Source of the DNA: an uncultured Anaerolineae bacterium
GTDB lineage: Bacteria; Chloroflexota; Anaerolineae; Anaerolineales; Villigracilaceae
Direction: 5' to 3'
DNA length: 37,432 bases
Assembly (NCBI GenBank): GCA_903908605.1
Contig: CAIVSQ010000127.1
Location: 1-37,432, forward strand
The notes under the pieces are model-generated. The model worked only from the letters and a program-made list of their open reading frames with translations. It made no database searches and was not told where the DNA came from. The position numbers were made by a program, and so were the translations under genes. Positions 15,349 to 23,533 of this stretch are shown one piece after another (positions within the stretch are counted from its first letter, which is position 1; each line of letters begins with the position of its first letter).

Positions 15349-16194
15349 TTAGTTGCGATTAGGGGGCAGGTGGGCGAAGTGGATCAGGGTGAGGTGGCGG
15401 GCTTGTACTTCGGCCAGGGTGCGGGGGTCGGTCAGCAGGGTATATTCGGTTTCGCGCTGGTGGTTGTAGCTGGATACGGCGGTGAGGGCCGCGTCGTTGA
15501 AGCCGGGGTGGCACATGATTTCGGCGCTGGTGCCATCGGGCAGGCTATCGAATATGCGGGTCAGCTCCTGGAGGGTGGCGTTTTCGTCATAGAAATCGGC
15601 GAAGAAGCTGGTGGGGCAGGTGGGGTTGAATTCGGCTACCAGCGCGGCGATCTCGCGCTGGATGTAGGGCGTAATTTCGCCGGGCAGGCCGGTGACCTGC
15701 CAGCTCTTTTTATCGACAATTGGCAGGCGGATGGGGCAGTGGTAGTCGCGGGCCAGCTCGAGCATGGCGCGAAGCAGGGCCGGGGAGAAATAGGAGCTGT
15801 GATGGTGCGAATCGAGGTGGGTGGGTGAGTGCCCGGAGGCTTGCACGAAGGCTTCGATCTGCGCGCGCCATTCGGCTTTCACTTCGGCGATATTCAGCTG
15901 GCCGAGATTGGCAATGAATTGACCGAGCTTGAGGAAGCGGCCCTCAGCGGTGATTATGCTGGGCAGTTGGGAAGCGGGTAAGAGCGGGGAATCGGCGGTG
16001 AGGGTCAGGTGTACGCCCAGGCCGAGGCGCGGAGTTTCACGCAGGGCGATGGCGATATCTGCGACGGTGTCGGGCAGGTTCATCATGCAGGTGGTGGAGG
16101 TCACCAGCCCGTTGAGGTGGGCCTGGCGGATGGCGCGTGAGACGGCTGGGGTGCGGCCATAATCGTCGGCGTTAAATATCAGTTGGATTGGCAT
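15349..16194 (-). CDS. ChbG/HpnK (YdjC) family carbohydrate deacetylase
   Basis: Metal-dependent deacetylase of 281 aa. The family signatures are clear: FNADDYGR with the catalytic Asp at residues 10-11, the GVHLTL strand with metal ligand H62, and THLDSHHH with ligands around H126-H131. ChbG removes an acetyl group from N-acetylated chito-oligosaccharides or their 6-phosphates; HpnK acts on acetylated hopanoid precursors. Here the gene lies two bases after a kinase-like gene of the N-acetylglucosamine kinase family, so an amino-sugar role is favoured over hopanoids. Leftward unit, ending against the hairpin repeat. Divergence from a LacI regulator suggests shared control with the glycan import locus. 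Confidence 0.9.
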   Translation of the reverse strand: MPIQLIFNADDYGRTPAVSRAIRQAHLNGLVTSTTCMMNLPDTVADIAIALRETPRLGLGVHLTLTADSPLLPASQLPSIITAEGRFLKLGQFIANLGQLNIAEVKAEWRAQIEAFVQASGHSPTHLDSHHHSSYFSPALLRAMLELARDYHCPIRLPIVDKKSWQVTGLPGEITPYIQREIAALVAEFNPTCPTSFFADFYDENATLQELTRIFDSLPDGTSAEIMCHPGFNDAALTAVSSYNHQRETEYTLLTDPRTLAEVQARHLTLIHFAHLPPNRN

Positions 16195-16196
16195 GC

Positions 16197-17198
16197 TTAT
16201 TTTCCTTTGGCGGACTGCGTTTGGTGGATGGCGGCGCGCAGGTTGTTGACCAGGGTTTGGCGCAGGCCGGGGGTGATCGGCAGACCGCCCTGTTCCATGC
16301 CGATCAGCACGGAGCCCATTACGGGGGGTGCATCGAGGGGCAGCAGACGGGCGGCGGGGGCGAGGGCGTGAATGGTCTCGCGCATGGCGGCGGTCATCAG
16401 CGGGTTGTTGAGGAACATGCTGCCGACCATGACGACATCAAAGGCGAGCTGTTCAAATTCGAGCTGGCGGGTGACGCTGCAGGCCATTTCGCCGAGCTGG
16501 TGACCGGCCCAGCGCATGATTTCGATGGCCTGGGGGTCGCCCTGCTGGGCGGCAGCGATGACCAGTGGGGCAGCGGCGGGGCCGATGGGGTAGCGGTGCT
16601 CGGTGTAGCCTTCGACCAGGTCTTCCAGGTCGCTGGCGCCGGCATAGGCAATGAAGGCATCCGAGAGGGCGGTGGGGGCGATACGTTTGCCCCAGGCGTA
16701 CCCGATGGTGTGCATGGCGCGGATGACGACTTCGATGGCGCCGCCGGCTTCGCCCATGACCTCGCCGTAGCCGGTGACGCGCCCTTCGCGGGTGTGATCT
16801 TTGTTCCAGCCGCGGCAGTTGCAGCCGGTGCCCGAAATGATGCTGATACCCCAGCCATCCGTGGCGCCTGCCACCAGGCCAGGGATGGTATCGTTGACGA
16901 TCTGGAAGTCACCGCCCAGGCCGAGGGTGGCGACGGTGGCACGCATGCGCGGCAGAGCGGAGGGCCAATCATAACCAGCGATGCCCAGCCCGGCACCGCA
17001 GATTTGGGCGGCACTGATGCCGGCCTGCCCAAGGGCCTGGCCCAGCCCGCTGAGCAGAGTAGCGCGCAGGCCGTCATAACCGACATGCTGGGGGTTGCCC
17101 GGCCCGGACCGGCCGAAGCCGAGAATTTCGCCATCCTGGTTGGCGATGTATGTGTCGGTTTTTGTCCCGCCCACATCCACACCGAGGTAGTATTTCAT
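16197..17198 (-). CDS. BadF/BadG-type kinase, N-acetylglucosamine kinase-like
   Basis: Actin-fold ATPase of the BcrAD/BadFG group, about 333 aa, the size of N-acetylhexosamine kinases. The phosphate-1 loop reads LGVDVGGTKTD at the N-terminus, with GAGLGIAGYDW near residue 70, IISGTGCNCRGW in the middle (phosphate-2 region) and a late adenosine motif VVMVGSMFLNNP. Start: the frame opens at 17204, but TTGGAGA sits seven bases before the second ATG (17198), which I prefer. It likely phosphorylates an N-acetylated hexosamine after import, feeding the coupled deacetylase gene two bases downstream. The region also carries a long open frame on the opposite strand, which I take to be a composition artefact. 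Confidence 0.85.
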   Translation of the reverse strand: MKYYLGVDVGGTKTDTYIANQDGEILGFGRSGPGNPQHVGYDGLRATLLSGLGQALGQAGISAAQICGAGLGIAGYDWPSALPRMRATVATLGLGGDFQIVNDTIPGLVAGATDGWGISIISGTGCNCRGWNKDHTREGRVTGYGEVMGEAGGAIEVVIRAMHTIGYAWGKRIAPTALSDAFIAYAGASDLEDLVEGYTEHRYPIGPAAAPLVIAAAQQGDPQAIEIMRWAGHQLGEMACSVTRQLEFEQLAFDVVMVGSMFLNNPLMTAAMRETIHALAPAARLLPLDAPPVMGSVLIGMEQGGLPITPGLRQTLVNNLRAAIHQTQSAKGK

Positions 17199-17219
17199 AA
17201 GCATTCTCCAATGCGGGCT

Positions 17220-17225
17220 ATTATA
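17220..17225 (-). promoter_or_regulatory. Candidate -10 of the kinase-deacetylase unit
   Basis: A consensus TATAAT on the minus strand, about 20 bases before the kinase start codon. No good -35 at 17 bases (AGTCAA only), so activation or a weak promoter is possible. Confidence 0.35.
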
Positions 17226-17242
17226 TAGCTCTAGCGTTATTC

Positions 17243-17270
17243 TTGACTCATTTTCAAATTCTGGTAAAAT
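17243..17270 (+). promoter_or_regulatory. Promoter of the lacI-type gene
   Basis: TTGACT (17243-17248) and TAAAAT (17265-17270) with a 16-base spacer. The putative start site falls inside the tandem operator candidates immediately downstream. Confidence 0.65.
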
Positions 17271-17296
17271 GAAACCGGTACAGTGAACCGGTACAC
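17271..17296. promoter_or_regulatory. Tandem operator candidates for the LacI regulator
   Basis: Two ACCGGT-centred sites 13 bases apart: AAACCGGTAC (17272-17281) and GTGAACCGGTACAC (17283-17296). The second is a near-palindrome with a central CG, as LacI-family operators usually have. They overlap the predicted transcription start of the regulator gene, so binding should repress the regulator and the genes behind it, and could also influence the divergent kinase unit. Confidence 0.7.
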
Positions 17297-17317
17297 TAAA
17301 GGAATTTTACCAAACCT

Positions 17318-18331
17318 ATGCCAAAAAAGACAGGTTCGCCCACCATTCGAGATGTAGCCCGCCTGGCAGGTGTGTCGGTAACGACCATCAGCCGGGTAAT
17401 GAATGAGCCGGATCCTCCCGTTAGTGCTGAAACGCTGGCGCGTATTCACCAGGCGATCGCGGATTTGAATTATGTGCCGCATGCCGCTGCGCGCAGTCTT
17501 TCTTCCAGCCGCAGTAATGCGATTGGCTTGTTGCTGCCGCACGTGGGTTGGGACGATTACTTCCCGCCCTTGCTGCGTGGGGTGGAGGCTGCCGCGGTGG
17601 AAAACGGTTTTGACCTGTTGATTGCTTCGCGGCGTGAAAACGGCTCGGGTGCCCGCCCGCTGGGTCCGCACAATACGGATGGGGTGGTGGTGTTTACCGA
17701 CAGCCTTTCGGATGCCGAGCTGGCGGCCTGGGTTGAGAAGAAATTCCCGGCGGTACTGCTGCACCGTACGCCACCGGCCGGGTTGGGCATTCCGCACGTG
17801 CAGTATGAGAACAAGGACGGCACGCGGGCGATGATTGACCACCTGATTGAGAAGCATGGCAAGCGGCGGATCGCTTTTTTGCGCGGGCCAGATGGCAACG
17901 AAGATTCACACTGGCGTGAGCTGGGGTACCGCCAGTCGCTTGAGGCGCACCAGATCGCGGAGGACCCGGCGCTGGTGGGGTTTGGCAATTTCAATGAAGA
18001 TGAGGCGCGTAACACAGTGGAAGACTGGTTGCGGGCCGGACTGGATTTTGACGCTGTCTTTGCCGGCGATGATGACTCTGCAGTGGGTGTGATGCAGGCT
18101 CTGCATGCGGCTGGCAAGCGCATCCCGGAGGATGTGGCGGTGGTGGGCTTTGACGATGCCCCGGTGGCGCGCTTCTGTAACCCGCCGTTGACGACGGTGC
18201 GTGCTTCGATCGCTGAAGCCGGCCAGACAGCCACGCAGATGCTGGCTGAGTTGATTACTACAGGTAAAACCCAGTTCATGGCGCTCTTGCCAACCGAGCT
18301 GGTTATTCGACGGTCATGCGGTTGCGCCTGA
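17318..18331 (+). CDS. LacI-family transcriptional regulator
   Basis: DNA-binding regulator of 337 aa, standard LacI length. The helix-turn-helix and hinge occupy residues 9-55: TIRDVARLAGVSVTTISRVM, then VPHAAARSL, the minor-groove hinge helix. The remainder is a periplasmic-binding-protein-like effector domain with VVGFDDAPVARFCNPPLTTV near residue 275 and ends in RRSCGCA. The ligand should be a sugar from the adjacent uptake locus. AAAGGAA precedes the ATG. It overlaps no gene and is followed 27 bases later by the sugar-binding lipoprotein, so regulator and binding protein are probably cotranscribed. Two operator candidates lie in its own promoter, suggesting autorepression. Confidence 0.93.
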   Translation: MPKKTGSPTIRDVARLAGVSVTTISRVMNEPDPPVSAETLARIHQAIADLNYVPHAAARSLSSSRSNAIGLLLPHVGWDDYFPPLLRGVEAAAVENGFDLLIASRRENGSGARPLGPHNTDGVVVFTDSLSDAELAAWVEKKFPAVLLHRTPPAGLGIPHVQYENKDGTRAMIDHLIEKHGKRRIAFLRGPDGNEDSHWRELGYRQSLEAHQIAEDPALVGFGNFNEDEARNTVEDWLRAGLDFDAVFAGDDDSAVGVMQALHAAGKRIPEDVAVVGFDDAPVARFCNPPLTTVRASIAEAGQTATQMLAELITTGKTQFMALLPTELVIRRSCGCA

Positions 18332-18358
18332 CCGGTTTTCATCCAAAAGGAGAAGAGA

Positions 18359-19825
18359 ATGAAGGAAAAAATGTTCAAACTTCTGTCCTTGCTGATGGTG
18401 GCCAGCCTGCTGCTGGCGGCCTGCGGCGCTCCCGCGCCGACTGCCGCTCCAGAGCCAACTGCCGCCCCGGCAACCGAAGCCCCGGCTCCCACTGTTGCGC
18501 CCACAGAAGCCCCGACCGAGGCCCCCACCGCCGTTCCGGCCCCCACTGAACCTGTGACCGTATCGATCATGATCGGTTTCGGTACCGGGGGTGACCCGGG
18601 CCAGGTGGAACAGCAGGATGCGATCGAGAAGAAGTTCAATGACAGCCACAAGGACATCCAGATTGACTTTGTGTATGTTAACCACGATGAGGCCCATGCC
18701 AAGTTCGCGGCGATGATCGCCAGCGACCAGGCTCCTGACATTGTCCCGGCCGGCATCGCGGGTATGAATGACTTCATCGATGAGTGGATGGACCTGGCCC
18801 CGTATATCAAGAAGGATAATTACGATACCAGCGACTATCTTGGCGCAGCGATTGACCTGGTTGCCACGCCTGGCAAGGGCACCCTGGCCTTCCCGCTCGG
18901 TGTGTACCCGACCGTGATCTATTACAATGTGGATATGTTCGATGCCGCCGGTATTGATTACCCGCCGCATAAATTCGGCGACACCAGCTGGACCTTCGAC
19001 AAGGTGACCGAAATCGCCAAGAAGCTGACCACCGATAAGAGTGGCAACAATGCCGATTCTCCCGATTTCAAATGGGAAGATACCACCCAGTGGGGTTGGG
19101 CCGGCTTTGGTGGCCAGTATCAGATGGTGGTGGAGCACTGGGGTGCTGACCCGCTTGGTTTGAGCGAAGATTACAAGACCGCTGAATACACCAACCCGTT
19201 GTGGGTTGAGGCTTCACAGTGGTACCACGATACAATTTGGACCTGGCACATTCGCCCGACCGAAGATCAGAACTCGCCTTTCGGCTGGGACACCTTCTCG
19301 GCCAACAAGTCGGCCATGCTCGAAAACTTCTCCTGGCAGAAGTGGGCCTGGGGCGACTGGCAGCAGAACTTCAAGTGGGACGTGGCGGTTGTACCGGCTG
19401 GCCCGCATGGCAACGTGGTTTCCCCCACCAATGCCAATATCTGGGCGATTCCAAAGAAAGCCAAGCACCCCGACCAGGCCTGGGAAGTCATCAAGTGGCT
19501 ATCTGAACCTGAGAATATGGATGCGATGTGCAAGATCTATGGCTGTATCCCGGTGCGCAAGTCAGTGGCCTCCAACTGGGTGACTGCCCGCTCGGCGGAA
19601 TACCCGGGTGTCGACTTCCAGGTCTTCATCGACTCGATCGAGTACCTGGATGCCAACCCGAACCTGGAATCCTGGATGCCGAGCTGGGGCGAAGTGTACG
19701 ATGCCACCAACCAGTTCGATGTCGGCCAGCAGACCGGTGAAGTGAAGAACGTGGAAGAAAGTTTGAACCAACTCAATACCAAGGTCCAGGCCATCCTGGA
19801 TACGTACTGGGCGAACCACAAGTAG
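18359..19825 (+). CDS. Sugar ABC transporter substrate-binding lipoprotein
   Basis: Family 1 extracellular solute-binding protein of 488 aa. The signal peptide ends in a lipobox (LLLAAC, acylated C22). A Pro/Thr/Ala/Glu-rich linker spans residues 23-62, followed by the two-lobed binding fold starting VTVSIMIGFGTGGDPGQVEQ. Later motifs such as IPKKAKHPDQAWEVIKWL belong to the MalE/UgpB-like group. AAGGAGAAG just upstream of the ATG gives a strong ribosome site. Position directly behind the LacI gene suggests it serves the regulated sugar. Its cognate permeases are not adjacent; the second permease pair at 30360-32125 is the best candidate because the first pair has its own large binding protein. 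Confidence 0.93.
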   Translation: MKEKMFKLLSLLMVASLLLAACGAPAPTAAPEPTAAPATEAPAPTVAPTEAPTEAPTAVPAPTEPVTVSIMIGFGTGGDPGQVEQQDAIEKKFNDSHKDIQIDFVYVNHDEAHAKFAAMIASDQAPDIVPAGIAGMNDFIDEWMDLAPYIKKDNYDTSDYLGAAIDLVATPGKGTLAFPLGVYPTVIYYNVDMFDAAGIDYPPHKFGDTSWTFDKVTEIAKKLTTDKSGNNADSPDFKWEDTTQWGWAGFGGQYQMVVEHWGADPLGLSEDYKTAEYTNPLWVEASQWYHDTIWTWHIRPTEDQNSPFGWDTFSANKSAMLENFSWQKWAWGDWQQNFKWDVAVVPAGPHGNVVSPTNANIWAIPKKAKHPDQAWEVIKWLSEPENMDAMCKIYGCIPVRKSVASNWVTARSAEYPGVDFQVFIDSIEYLDANPNLESWMPSWGEVYDATNQFDVGQQTGEVKNVEESLNQLNTKVQAILDTYWANHK

Positions 19826-19837
19826 TTAATTAATCCA

Positions 19838-19868
19838 TAGTAGGGGCGCGCAAGTCGCGCCCCTACTA
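19838..19868 (+). terminator. Hairpin after the binding-protein gene
   Basis: A 13-bp perfect stem, TAGTAGGGGCGCG / CGCGCCCCTACTA, with loop CAAGT. The tail (TTCTGTTTT) is only partly T-rich, so it may attenuate rather than stop transcription and may protect the lipoprotein mRNA 3' end. Confidence 0.6.
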
Positions 19869-19878
19869 TTCTGTTTTA

Positions 19879-19887
19879 TGGCAAAAT
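19879..19887 (+). promoter_or_regulatory. Candidate extended -10 of the GDPD gene
   Basis: TG-G-CAAAAT ends seven bases before the ATG at 19895, placing the transcription start on the start codon. It resembles the arrangement at 3754-3766. It would give the downstream import locus its own promoter. Confidence 0.35.
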
Positions 19888-19894
19888 GTACGCT

Positions 19895-20644
19895 ATGCTA
19901 ACCAAACTTACCCGACCCTATATTTTTGCCCATCGCGGCGCATCGGCGCATGCCCCCGAGAACACCCTGGCGGCTTTTGAGCTGGCTTTCAGGCAGGGTG
20001 CCCAGGCGATTGAATTTGACGTCAAACTGACGGCTGACCGGCAGGTGATTATTCACCACGACCGCACGCTGGAGCGTACCACCAACGGCAGTGGCCCGGT
20101 GGCGGAGCACACGCTGGCAGAGCTGCGCGCACTGGATGCGGGCGGCTGGTTTTCGGAGCAGTCCCGCGGGGAGAAAATCCCAACGCTGGAAGAAGTCTTT
20201 GAGGCGCTGGGCGGGAAGATTTTTATGAATGTGGAATTGACCAATTATGCCACCCCTGGCGATGGCCTGGTGGATGAGGTTGCGCAGGTGGTTAAGCGGC
20301 AGCGCATGGAAGAAGGGATCATGTTTTCCTCTTTTTCGGCTGCCAATCTGGCGCGAGCCAGGCGCTTGCTGCCGGGGGTGGCCTGTGGCTACCTGCTGGA
20401 TGGCGGTGCGCCCTGGCGAAAACGGCTGGAGGGCAGCTTCATCCGCATGGAGGCTGAGCATCCGTGGATGGAAGATGCAACCGCCGCGGCGGTGGAGAAG
20501 GCTCACCGGCGTGGTCGCCGCATGCATGTCTGGACGGTTAACGAGGCAGCCGAGATGCGCCGCCTGCGTTCGATTGGTGTGGATGGCATTTTTACCGATG
20601 ATCCGCCCCTTGGGCTGGATGTGTTTGTGAATGGGCATGGTTAG
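19895..20644 (+). CDS. Glycerophosphodiester phosphodiesterase (GDPD)
   Basis: TIM-barrel phosphodiesterase of 249 aa. The GDPD catalytic set is intact: HRGAS with H13 and R14, PENT with E22, IEFDV with metal ligands E40 and D42, and IHHD with H55. Late motifs HVWTVNEAAEMRRLRSIGVDGIFTDDP close the barrel. There is no signal peptide, so it acts in the cytoplasm, releasing an alcohol from glycerol-3-phosphate diesters. Starts at 19886 and 19895 are both ATG; I prefer 19895 because 19886 overlaps a -10-like element and no Shine-Dalgarno precedes either. Ends seven bases before the large binding protein. Similar GDPD genes often accompany ugp-type sugar transporters. Confidence 0.9.
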   Translation: MLTKLTRPYIFAHRGASAHAPENTLAAFELAFRQGAQAIEFDVKLTADRQVIIHHDRTLERTTNGSGPVAEHTLAELRALDAGGWFSEQSRGEKIPTLEEVFEALGGKIFMNVELTNYATPGDGLVDEVAQVVKRQRMEEGIMFSSFSAANLARARRLLPGVACGYLLDGGAPWRKRLEGSFIRMEAEHPWMEDATAAAVEKAHRRGRRMHVWTVNEAAEMRRLRSIGVDGIFTDDPPLGLDVFVNGHG

Positions 20645-20650
20645 TTGACG

Positions 20651-23533
20651 ATGAAAATATCCCCCCGCTGGGCCAGGTTTGCGCCGTATGCCATCTTGCT
20701 GCTGGCATTTTTTGTTGTTGCCGGGCAGACGGGTCAAGCGGCGGCGCGGGTGCAGGCGGATGCAAACCTGCCTGAGCCGTATTACGCGCAAGTGCTGGCG
20801 GGATACCTGGCGCAAGGCTATCAGTCGCCGCCCGGGGTGGAGATCACCCAGGCAGGTGGCGATTTTTCGGCCAAGGCGGATGTGGATGTGAGTGTGACGG
20901 CCGATAAGGCGCTGACATGGAACGAAGCGGACCAGCTAGGCTGGGTGGAGTGGGCCTTTGATGTGCCGGCCGATGGGCTTTACAACCTGGGCATGGAATA
21001 CACCCCGCTGGCGGGCAAGGGCGCTTCGATTCAACGTGACATGCGCATTGACGGGCAGTATCCGTTTATGGAAGCGCGGCGCCTGGCTTTTGAGCGCAAC
21101 TGGGTGGATGCCAACCCGCCCAGGCAGGATAACCAGGGCAATGACATTCGCCCGTCGCAGGTGGAAGCCCCGGGTGGGCGCTTTCAGCTGTTTGAAGATG
21201 CGCAGGCCATGTACCGTGCGCCCTACCTGTTTTATTTTAGCGCGGGCAGGCATGTGGTGCGGCTGGGGCTGATACGCGAGCCAGTGTTGATCACACGCAT
21301 AAGCCTGCTCTCGCCACCAAGCGTGCCGACGTATGCAGAGCTGCAGGCGGTCTACCAGGCGCGTGGTTATGCCGAGACCAGCGGGCAGCGCGTGGTGATC
21401 GAAGCGGAAAATGCAATCAGCAAGTCCGCGCCGACCCTGACCTCCAATTACAGCCCCAGCCCGGCTGCCAACCCGCAGGCCTGGGGTAACTTTCGGCTGA
21501 ATGTGTTTGGTGGGTATCGCTGGCAGAGACCAGGTGAACTGGTGCGTTGGCGTTTGCAGGTGCCGCAGGATGGGTTGTACAAAATTGGGCTCAAGCTGTG
21601 GCAGGGGGATGAATCGCGCAAACCGAGTTACCGTGCCCTGGAGATTGACGGGTTGGTGCCGTTTGAGGAGATGCGCGAGGTGGCCTTTCCATACGAGTTG
21701 AACTGGCGCACCCAGACACTGTCTGATCCATCCGGAAAGCCCTACCTGTTTTACCTGACGGCCGGCGAGCACACGCTCAGCATGCGGGCGGTGGTGGGTC
21801 CGGCGGCCGAGACGGTGCGGGCGGTGGAAGAGGTGACCCGCAACCTGGCCGAGATGTCGCGGCGGGTGATCTTGCTGACCGGTTCGCAGCCTGACCCGCA
21901 GATGGAATGGGACATGCGCAAGGAAATCCCGGACCTGGTGCCAGGCTTGATCGCAGCCGCGCAGACCCTGGAGGGCGAAGTGGCCCGGCTGACGGTGATG
22001 GGCGGTGGGCGGCTGCCGAACACCGCCAATACGCTGGTGGAGATCGCCGCGCAGTTGCGCGATATGGCCAATCATCCCAACACGGTGCCCAACCGACTGA
22101 CGCAGTTGGGTGAGACCCAATCCATCCTGGGCTTTTGGGGCCTGGAGATTCAGAACGGGCAGTTGGAAGTGGACAGCCTGATTGTGGCTTCAGCGGATGT
22201 GCCCATGCCGCCGGGTCGGGCGGGCTTTTGGGAAAACCTGCAATTATCCTTATATAACTTTTTCTCGTCTTTTCGTAAAAATTACAACACGGTCGGCAAT
22301 GTGTATGACAGCAAGACCAATAAAGACGCGGTGGTGCTGGATGTGTGGATGGCGCGCGGACAGGAATGGGGCGAAATCCTGAAGGTGCTGATTGAGGAAG
22401 ATTTCACCCCCAAAACGGGTGTGCTGGTGAACCTGCACACCGTTCCGCCTGGTTCGCTCGGCTCGGGGGATATGTCGGTGCTGCTGCTGGCGGCAACGGC
22501 CGGCGAAGCGCCGGATGTGGCCATGTCGGTCAACCCCAACCTGCCGGTGGAGTTCGCCATCCGCGGAGCGCTGGTGCCGCTTAACCAGTTTGGGGATTTC
22601 TCGACGGTTGAGCCGCGTTTCCCGCAGGGGGCGTTGGTGCCGTACCAATATGACGGCGGTACCTATGCCGTCCCGGAGACACAAAATTTCAACATGATGT
22701 TTTACCGCAGCGATATCCTCGATTCGCTCGGTCTAAAACCACCGCAGACCTGGGATGAGGTCCATGACCTGATCTGGGTGCTGCAGCAAAACGGGATGGA
22801 GTTTTATTACCCACCCGGCGCGGATGGGCTGACGCCCTTCCTGTTCCAGGCGGGCGGTGAGTACTACAGTGCGGATGGGATGCGCTCGGCGATGGACAGC
22901 CCGCAGGCGCTGAACGCCTTCAAGTCCTGGACGGACCTGTACACCAATTACCGCGTGCCGCAGTTTGGGAACTTCTTTAACCGCTTCAAGACCGGCGAGA
23001 TGCCGATTGGGATCTCGGATTATTCCACCTACATTCTGCTTTCGACGGCGGCGCGTGAATTGAACGGGCGCTGGGCGATGGCACCCATCCCGGGCACGGC
23101 CCAGGCGGATGGCAGCATCAATCGCGCGGCGGGGGGTTCTGGCGATGCAGTGGTGGTCTTTCAACAGTCGCAGCACCAGCGCGAGGCCTGGGAATTTGTC
23201 AAGTGGTGGACCAGCGCCGCGGTGCAGCGCCGCTATGCGGTGGAGCTGGAAGCCTTGCTGGGTGTGGAGGCGCGCTGGAATACGGCCAATGTGGAGGCTT
23301 TGAACAGCCTGGCCTGGCCGCGTGCGGATATCAAGGCTGTTTTGGAACAGTGGCGTTGGTTACAGCAGCGCCCGGTGGTACTGGGCGGCTATTTTACCGC
23401 CCGGCATGTGGAGAATGCCTGGAACCGGGTGGTGCTGCAAGGGACCAACCCGCTCGAGGCGCTGGATGACGCGCTGCGGGAAATCAACCGTGAACTGCGC
23501 AAGAAGCAGGAGGAATTCAATGTCGGGCAGTGA
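20651..23533 (+). CDS. Large substrate-binding protein with two N-terminal modules
   Basis: A 960-aa exported protein, twice the usual binding-protein length. Residues 1-35 are a signal peptide without a lipobox. Two related beta-rich modules follow (about 40-225 and 235-390). Both share an LYNLG/LYKIG strand, a basic stretch, IDGxxPFxEMR or IDGxxPFMEAR, a Phe-Pro/Glu-Asn-Trp segment, PYLFY-x-AG-x-H and a closing strand, so they arose by duplication. They look like CBM6/CBM35-type carbohydrate-binding modules. A helical linker (about 395-520) leads to a family 1 solute-binding fold (about 550-950, with DSLGLKPPQTWDEVHDL and REAWEFVKWW). ATG 20651 is preferred over a TTG at 20645. The permease gene overlaps its 3' end by 14 bases. 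Confidence 0.88.
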   Translation: MKISPRWARFAPYAILLLAFFVVAGQTGQAAARVQADANLPEPYYAQVLAGYLAQGYQSPPGVEITQAGGDFSAKADVDVSVTADKALTWNEADQLGWVEWAFDVPADGLYNLGMEYTPLAGKGASIQRDMRIDGQYPFMEARRLAFERNWVDANPPRQDNQGNDIRPSQVEAPGGRFQLFEDAQAMYRAPYLFYFSAGRHVVRLGLIREPVLITRISLLSPPSVPTYAELQAVYQARGYAETSGQRVVIEAENAISKSAPTLTSNYSPSPAANPQAWGNFRLNVFGGYRWQRPGELVRWRLQVPQDGLYKIGLKLWQGDESRKPSYRALEIDGLVPFEEMREVAFPYELNWRTQTLSDPSGKPYLFYLTAGEHTLSMRAVVGPAAETVRAVEEVTRNLAEMSRRVILLTGSQPDPQMEWDMRKEIPDLVPGLIAAAQTLEGEVARLTVMGGGRLPNTANTLVEIAAQLRDMANHPNTVPNRLTQLGETQSILGFWGLEIQNGQLEVDSLIVASADVPMPPGRAGFWENLQLSLYNFFSSFRKNYNTVGNVYDSKTNKDAVVLDVWMARGQEWGEILKVLIEEDFTPKTGVLVNLHTVPPGSLGSGDMSVLLLAATAGEAPDVAMSVNPNLPVEFAIRGALVPLNQFGDFSTVEPRFPQGALVPYQYDGGTYAVPETQNFNMMFYRSDILDSLGLKPPQTWDEVHDLIWVLQQNGMEFYYPPGADGLTPFLFQAGGEYYSADGMRSAMDSPQALNAFKSWTDLYTNYRVPQFGNFFNRFKTGEMPIGISDYSTYILLSTAARELNGRWAMAPIPGTAQADGSINRAAGGSGDAVVVFQQSQHQREAWEFVKWWTSAAVQRRYAVELEALLGVEARWNTANVEALNSLAWPRADIKAVLEQWRWLQQRPVVLGGYFTARHVENAWNRVVLQGTNPLEALDDALREINRELRKKQEEFNVGQ

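Noticed and set aside
16188-17228. 346-aa open frame on the plus strand, antisense to the kinase gene, Gly/Ala/Asp-rich
   Set aside because: The minus-strand kinase has clear family motifs. The antisense frame is low in complexity and reflects the strong codon bias, not a gene.
18425-18545. Pro/Thr/Ala-rich coding repeat in the binding lipoprotein as a possible DNA repeat element
   Set aside because: It is a typical flexible lipoprotein linker encoded by repetitive codons, not an independent element.
20936-22120. 394-aa minus-strand frame within the large binding-protein gene
   Set aside because: Antisense shadow: His/Arg/Gln-rich, no motifs, no ribosome site; the plus-strand product is well supported.
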